The notes under the pieces are model-generated. The model did not search any database and was not told the DNA's origin. It saw only the letters and a program-made list of their open reading frames with translations. Positions 58,380 to 64,000 of a stretch of 64,000 nt of DNA are shown piece by piece (position 1 is the stretch's first letter; each line of letters opens with the position of its first letter). The DNA is taken from contig CM022297.1 of assembly GCA_011799875.1 (NCBI GenBank), forward strand, positions 539,632,795 through 539,696,794, given 5' to 3'. The translations under genes were made by a program, and so were the position numbers. The DNA is from Thinopyrum elongatum (lineage: Eukaryota; Streptophyta; Magnoliopsida; Poales; Poaceae).

Positions 58380-59871
58380 TGATACGTCTCCGTCGTATCT
58401 ATAAGTTTTGATTGTTTCATGCCAATATTATACAACTTTCACATATTTTTGGCAACTTTTTATATGATTTATTGGACTAACCTATTGATCCAGTGCCCAG
58501 TGCCAGTTCCTGTTTGTTGCATTTTTTTGTTTCGCAGAAAATACATATCAAATGAAGTCCAAATGCAATATAATTTTACGGAGAATTATTTTGGAATATT
58601 TGTGATTTTTGGGAGTTGGAATCATCACAAGAGGGGGCCCACAGTGACCACAACCCACCAGGGCGCGCCTGGGGGCCCAGGTGCGCCCAGGTGTCTTATG
58701 CCCACCTCAAACGTCGGTTGGAGCTATACTTCGGGCGCAAGGAAGCTTATATCCGGAAAAAAATCATGTTAAAATCTCAGCGCAATCGGAGTTATGGATC
58801 TCCCGGAATATAAGAAACGGTTTTCACCCAGATCTGGGGAACGCGGAACAGAAGAGAACAAGGAGGGAGATCCAATCTCGGAGGGGCTCTCGCCCCTCCG
58901 CCGCCATGGAGGCCATGGACCAGAGGGGGAACTCTCCACCCATCTAGGGGGAGGCCAAGGAAGAAGAAGAAGGAGGGGGGCTCTCTCCCCCTCTCTCCCG
59001 GTGGCGCCGGAGTGCCGCCGGGGCTAGGATCGGGACGGCGATCTACATCAACAATCTTGCTTCCGTCAACACCAACTCTCTCCCCCTCTATGCAGCGGTA
59101 TAACCTCCCTTTTCCCCGATGTAATCTCTACTTAAACATGGTGCTCAACTCCATATATTATTTTCCAATGATCTATGGTTATCCTATGATGTTTGAGTAG
59201 ATCCGTTTTGTCCTGTGGGTTAATTGTGATCTTGGTTGGTATGATTGTATATTTTATTTATGGTGCTGTACTACGGTGCCCTCCGTCTCGCGCAAACGTG
59301 AGGGGCCCCCACTGTAGGGTGTTGCAATATGTTCATGGTTTGCTTATTGTCGGTGTTGCGGGGGTGACAGCAACCTAAATGCGGATAAGTGGGTTTTGGC
59401 GTATGGGAGTAAAGAGGACTTGATACTTAATGCTATGGTTGGGTTTCACGATCTTAATGATCTTTAGTAGTTGCGGATGCTTGCTAGGGGTCCAATCATA
59501 AGTGCATATGACCCAAGTAGAGAAAGTATGTTAGCTCATGCCTCTCCCTCATGTAAAATTGCAAGAATGATTACCGGTACTTGTTATCGATTGCCTAGGG
59601 ACAAATGACTTTCTTGTTGACAAAAGCTATCCACTTTTATTACCTTGCAATTTATTCGTAGTTTTATTCTCGCAAAGTAACCGTAGTTTTATTCTTGCAA
59701 AATAGTTCAATACTTATTCTAGGTAAAGCAAACGTCAAGTGTGCGTAGAGTTGTATCGGTGGTCGATAGAACTTGAGGGAATATTTGTTCTGCCTTTAGC
59801 TCCTCGTTGGGTTCGACACTCTTATTTATCGAAAAAGGCTACAAACGATCCCCTATACTTGTGGGTTATCA
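58380..59871 (+). repeat. Gypsy-type LTR (about 1492 bp)
   Basis: Starts TGATACGTCTCC and ends GGGTTATCA, a TGATA...TATCA inverted terminus, and is followed 11 bp later by a Gypsy-type primer-binding site. I recognise the start as a common Triticeae Gypsy LTR but do not assign a family name. It joins the LINE directly, so the element inserted into the LINE. The second LTR would lie beyond the window. Confidence 0.82.
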
Positions 59872-59882
59872 AGACCTTTTTC

Positions 59883-59900
59883 TGGCGCCGTTGCCGGGGA
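59883..59900 (+). other. Primer-binding site of the Gypsy-type element
   Basis: TGGCGCCGTTGCCGGGGA, the usual primer-binding sequence of many Triticeae Gypsy elements. It sits in a normal position 3' of the LTR. Confidence 0.8.
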
Positions 59901-60062
59901 GCAATAGCGTGGGGTGAATATTCTCGTGTGCGCTTGTTTGCTTTATCACTAAGTAGTTTTTATTTCTTGTTCTAAGTTGTTCTCTATCTTTAGTTATGGA
60001 TATGGAACACGAAACACCAAAAAAATTAGTTGTACTTGCTACTCATGGAGATGGGGAACCTC

Positions 60063-60067
60063 CTAAA
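60063..60067. repeat. Solo LTR target-site duplication, left (CTAAA)
   Basis: Matches 61790-61794. Removing LTR plus one copy restores the surrounding reading frame. Confidence 0.93.
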
Positions 60068-61789
60068 TGTTGGGGAACGCAGTATTTCAATTTTTTTACC
60101 TACGATCACGCAAGATCTATCTATGTGATGCATAGCAACGAGCGGGAGAGTGTGTCCACGTACCCTCGTAGACCGAAAGCGGAAGCGTTTAGTAACGCGG
60201 TTGATGTAGTCGAACGTCTTCGCGATCCAACTGATCAAGTACCGAACGCACGGCACCTCCGCGATCTGCACACGTTCAGCTCGGTGACGTCCCTCGTACT
60301 CTTGATCCAGCTGAGGCCGAGAGAGAGTTTCGTCAGCACGACGATGTGGTGACGGTGATGATGAAGTTACCGACGCAGGGCTTCGCCTAAGCACTACGAC
60401 AATATGACCGAGGTGGAAATCTGTGGAGGGGGGCACCGCACACGGTTAAACAATCAACTTGTGTGTCTATGGGGTGCCCCCCTCCCCCGTATATAAAGGA
60501 GTGGAGGAGGGGGCCGACCGGCCTCATGGGGCGCACCCAAAGGGGGGAATCCTACTCCTACTAGGAGTAGGTTCCCCCTTTCCTAGTCCAACAAGGAGGG
60601 GAAGGAAGGAGGAAGAGGGAGAGAAGGAAAGCGGGGCCGACCCCCTTCCCAATTCGGATTGGGCTTGGGGGGGCATGCGCCCCCACCTGGCTGCCTCCTC
60701 CTCTCTTCCACTAAAGCCCATGAAGGCCCATTAACCCCCCCGGGGGTTCCGATAACCCCCCGGTACTCCGGAAAATGCCTGAACCTATCCGAAACCTTTC
60801 CGGTGTCCAAACATAACCTTCCAATATATCAATCTTTATGTCTCGACCATTTTGAGACTCTTCGTCATGTCCGTGATCACATCCGGGACCCCGAACTACC
60901 TTCGGTACATCAAAACACATAAACTCATAATACCGATCGTCATCGAACGTTAAGCGTGCGGACCCTATGGGTTCGAGAACTATGTAGACATGACCGAGAC
61001 ACATCTCCAGTCAATAACCAATAGCGGAACCTGGATGCTTATATTGGCTCCTACATATTCTACGAAGATCTTTATTGGTCAAACCGCATAACAACATACG
61101 TTGTTCCCTTTGTCATTGGTATGTTACTTGCCCGAGATTCGATCGTCGGTATCATCATACCTAGTTCAATCTCGTTACCGACAAGTCTCTTTACTCGTTC
61201 CGTAATGCATCATCCCATAACTAACTCATTAGTCACATTGCTTGCAAGGCTTCATATGATGTGCATTACCGAGAGGGCCCAGAGATACCTCTCCGACAAT
61301 CGGAGTGACAAATCCTAATCTCGATCTATGCCAACTCAACAAACACCATCGGAGACACCTGTAGAGCATCTTTATAATCACCCAGTTACGTTGTGATGTT
61401 TGATAGCACACAAGGTGTTCCTCCGGTATTCGGGAGTTGCATAATCTCATAGTCAGAGGAACATGTATAAGTCACGAAGAAAGCAATAGCAACAAACTAA
61501 ACGATCATTGTGCTAAGATAACGGATGGGTCATGTCAATCACGTCATTCTCTAATGATGTGATCCCGTTCATCAAATGACAACTCATGTCTATGGCTAGG
61601 AAACTCAACCATCTTTGATTAACGAGCTAATCAAGTAGAGGCATACTAGTGACACTCTGTTTGTCTATGTATTCACACATGTATCAAGTTTCCAGTTAAT
61701 ACAATTCTAGCATGAATAATAAACATTTATCATGATATAAGGAAATAAAATAATAACTTTATTATTGCCTCTAGGGCATATTTCCTTCA
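60068..61789 (-). mobile_element. Solo copia LTR (Angela-like), 1722 bp
   Basis: Starts TGTTGGGGAACGCAG and ends ATATTTCCTTCA, the reverse-orientation form of the LTR seen in copia element 2. It is flanked by a perfect CTAAA duplication (60063-60067 and 61790-61794), with no internal region. This is the product expected from LTR-LTR recombination. Open frames at 60459-60810 are LTR sequence. Confidence 0.94.
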
Positions 61790-61794
61790 CTAAA
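61790..61794. repeat. Solo LTR target-site duplication, right (CTAAA)
   Basis: Identical to 60063-60067. Confidence 0.93.
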
Positions 61795-62767
61795 ACTCTC
61801 GATTCTCGTTATGTGAAAAATATTATGCACTACGATAATCCTGAGAAAACCCCATTCAACTTGATAATGGGAGACACGTTGGATCAACGTGAATACTTTA
61901 GGGATTATTGCTTGACACAAAAAGGGAAATTATTATGGGATCAAATTGATATGTTGCATTGGTATGCTTGGAATTTATGCCAGAGATATGATTATACTTG
62001 TTGCTCTAGGATGAACGCTCCACACCTTCCCTTTACATGCAAATTTAATGATAATGAAACCTTGGCTTCTTATGCCAATGGTAGATATGATTATTATGAT
62101 GTGGAATGAATAGAAGAATTTGTTGCTTTTAAGGGTGCTTATGAAATTGAATCTTTGTTTTTAAAGTATGATGCTTTTGATGATGATGTTTATAGACCTG
62201 AAAATTTTGCCATCCTTAAATATTGCTATGAAAATTATAAATACAATTCCGATATTGATATATTTATTGAGAAAGTCTCTGCTGTCCAAGAAGAGACTAA
62301 TATTTTGCAGGAGTCTATGGAAGAAGAAATTGATGAAACTGTGAGCTCATTGGATGAGAAAGATGATGAGGAGAGCGAAGAACAAAAGGAGGAAGAGCGG
62401 ATTAGCTACCCGTGCCCACCTTCTAATGAGAGTAACTCTTCAACTCATACATTATTTAATTTCCCTTCATTCTTACTGAAGGATGAATGCTATGATAATT
62501 GCTATGATCCCGTTGATTCTTTTGAAATATCCCTTTTTGATGAACTTAATGCTTGCTATGCTTGTGGCCAAGATGCCAATATGAATTATGCTTATGGAGA
62601 TGAACTTGCTATAGTTCCTTATGTTAAGAATGAAATTGTTGCTATTGCACCCACACATGATAGTCCTATTATCTTTTTGAATTCTCCAAACTACACTATA
62701 TCGGAGAAGTTTGCTCTTATTAAGGATTATATTGATGGGTTGCTTCATTATTGTTTCTTCCAAATTT

Positions 62768-62803
62768 AAGGATGAATGCTATGATAATTGCTATGATCCC
62801 GTT
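62768..62803. repeat. 36-bp direct repeat of 62479-62514 at an element junction
   Basis: AAGGATGAATGCTATGATAA and the following 16 bases are identical at both places, 289 bp apart. The second copy spans the stop codon of the gag-like ORF and leads straight into sequence of a different element. Confidence 0.9.
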
Positions 62804-62817
62804 TATATACCAGCCAT

Positions 62818-62931
62818 GATTTTGAAGCCGGCTTGGTTAATCTGATGAAGGAACATTATGAGGTAATTCAATCAACTCTTCCTCATAAGTATATTACTAT
62901 CAGCTACAAAGTTTTCGAATATCATCACTAG
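62818..62931 (+). pseudogene. Exon-like fragment of the second retroelement gene
   Basis: The frame from 62818 reads DFEAGLVNLMKEHYEVIQ and on to a TAG at 62929-62931. By layout it is an upstream exon of the gene whose later exons start at 63237. Its 5' boundary merges with the 36-bp repeat, so it may be truncated. Confidence 0.4.
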
Positions 62932-63236
62932 TAGCCCCCAAGGGCCGGCTTAACTATTATGTTAAGCCGGGACTTCAATTAGCAGTAATCAACTTTGCAC
63001 CTGTAGCCCCCAAGGGCCGGCTTAATCAATCATGAATAAACCGGGACTTATCACCATGCCTGAAACCAATATCCCAACATGTAGTCTTTATAAACCGGAT
63101 CATATCATTCTGTCTGGGTCAGTAGATAAACTTGTCTTAAAAACGAGCAATAGGCATTAGCCCCCAAGTGCCAAGGAAAATACTTATATTATGCTTGGGA
63201 CTTCAAAAATAATCATGATCATAATACCTTCCTTGT
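62932..63236. other. Intron-like spacer with repeated GCCCCCAAG motifs
   Basis: TAGCCCCCAAGGGCCGGCTTA occurs near 62931 and 63003, and a variant (TTAGCCCCCAAGTGCC) near 63158. The spacer lies between the exon-like fragment and the next exon. No coding sequence. Confidence 0.5.
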
Positions 63237-64000
63237 TTGTTCATGGAACAGGCTGAACTGACTGAGAAGGATTCGCAGCTCAACGATCTGAAGGCCAACG
63301 TTAAAACTCAGCAATCCAAGACGTCCAAGGCCAGGTCAGAACTGAAGACTGCTTTGGAAAATATTGAGCAGCTTAAGCAAAGCTTTAATGCTGATAAAGA
63401 CGATTGGGAAACCGAGAAGGCAGCTCTATTGAAAAGAGCAGACGATGATGAAGCCGTACTTAAACCGGTAACTGACGAGTTGTCCGGTTTAAAGCAGCAG
63501 ATCAATAACATGTCATCAGCCATCTTTGGTAAGTAGTAAACATGACTCTTGTCATCCCAATAAACATTTGCCGGCTTATTAACAAATTTACTGATACAGG
63601 CTCCCGGAGCGTCAAGTTGGGCTCAGATATGCGCATCAGGCTTAAGGCTGTCTATACTCTTGCAGAACAGCTATATACCAGTGCTCAACGGACCATTGCT
63701 GCTGCAACTCATAAGAAATAGCCGCCCACCCTCAGCAAGGAAACATTGGAGAAGTTGTCAGTGCTACCTGAAAGGATCGGAGAGTTGAAGCGAGCCTCTG
63801 CCAGAGCCGATGCTTTGACTGCTTTAAGCCGGGCAAAGGCGTGGCAAGCAAATCTTGATCCAAAGGACTTGGTCAATGGCTGCCCAAGTGTAAAGGAGGA
63901 TGGGTCACCCTTAAGTGCTGATGACTTTGCAGAAATAGTAAGAGCAATGCGTCCATTAGCAACCCGGCTGGCTGAAGAGACCAATCTATCTCAATACCAG
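63237..64000 (+). pseudogene. Retroelement-type coiled-coil gene ('putative gypsy type transposon' kind), runs off the window
   Basis: The exon 63237-63528 encodes a heptad-rich coiled coil (MFMEQAELTEKDSQLNDL, then KQSFNADKDDWETEKAAL). A GTAAGT donor at 63529 and CAG acceptor at 63597-63599 define a 71-bp intron. Exon 2 from 63600 continues in frame (GSRSVKLGSDMRIRLKAV) to a TAG at 63718-63720, probably from CAG. The same frame then stays open to the end of the window (LSKETLEKLSVLPERIGEL, then LAEETNLSQYQ). The layout matches the C-terminal part of cereal proteins annotated as putative gypsy-type transposon (PF04195-like), an assignment I make from memory of the family. The downstream end is outside the window. 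Confidence 0.6.

Larger units (their letters stand above)
59996..62769 (+). pseudogene. Gypsy-type element internal ORF (gag-like, unrecognised), split by a solo LTR
   Basis: The start at 59996 encodes MDMEHETPKKLVVLATHGDG. The frame is cut after codon 24 by the solo LTR and resumes in the same frame at 61795. A TGA lies at 62107-62109, after which the same frame stays open from 62110 to the TAA at 62767-62769. The product is Asp/Asn/Tyr-rich and acidic, with a Glu-rich central stretch (EEIDETVSSLDEKDDEE). It has no CCHC knuckle, protease or RT that I can see. This suggests a non-autonomous element or a structural ORF before a missing pol. Function is inferred only from its place after the primer-binding site. 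Confidence 0.65.

Noticed and set aside
62931..63200. Possible short tandem array or CRISPR-like spacing of GCCCCCAAG motifs
   Set aside because: Only three imperfect copies with unequal spacing, in an intron-like plant retroelement region. CRISPR arrays are not expected in a plant genome.

Overview
The window reads as nuclear DNA of a large-genome Triticeae grass (wheat, Aegilops or barley group). The reasons are Angela/WIS/BARE1-type copia LTRs, CACTA elements with the CACTAGTAGAAA terminus and paired TTTAGTCCCGGTT subterminal motifs, Mutator-like elements and L1-type LINEs nested in each other, and plant genes with introns. I had no database, so family names come from recognised motifs and conserved termini.

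Layout. 1-1842: no gene, with a GC-rich degenerate repeat of about 51 bp. 1843-18243: a three-level nest. A LINE fragment is split by a 15.3 kb Mutator-like element (MULE, 2571-17849, 9-bp target duplication). The MULE transposase gene is in turn split by an 8.47 kb Angela-type copia element (6006-14474, 5-bp target duplication). The MULE carries two convergent genes, a MuDR-type transposase on the minus strand and a small GRF zinc-finger/coiled-coil gene on the plus strand. Both rebuild in frame across their introns apart from one stop codon each.

18244-38292 is the gene island, with everything on the minus strand. It holds a 5'-truncated, frameshifted G-type lectin receptor kinase (20195-22343), an intact two-exon gene with an RNase P Rpr2/Rpp21-type zinc-binding motif (29175-31529), and an intact nine-exon DOA10/SUD1-like RING-CH membrane ubiquitin ligase (33422-38078). 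The ligase has a four-unit 39-bp minisatellite in its last exon. Between these lie satellite-like arrays, MITE-like elements and a probable retroposon tail.

38293-53532 is a second nest. A 3'-truncated CACTA element begins about 215 bp upstream of the ligase start codon. Its first gene encodes a coiled-coil protein with a C-terminal membrane segment and is split by a decayed copia element (39511-52548). That copia element contains a related non-autonomous CACTA which, with its flank, is tandemly duplicated. 53638-64000: a MITE-like element, a frameshifted LINE (54356-58379), then a Gypsy-type LTR and internal region interrupted by a solo copia LTR (60068-61789). The window ends in a second retroelement-like gene of the 'putative gypsy type transposon' kind.

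Functionally, only the Rpr2-type gene and the RING-CH ligase look able to make full-length host proteins. The rest is transposon coding sequence at various stages of decay. The features most worth attention are the two-gene MULE with palindromic repeats between its genes, the CACTA-encoded tail-anchored coiled-coil protein, the coding minisatellite in the ligase, and the indel-rich tandem duplication that may be an assembly artefact.
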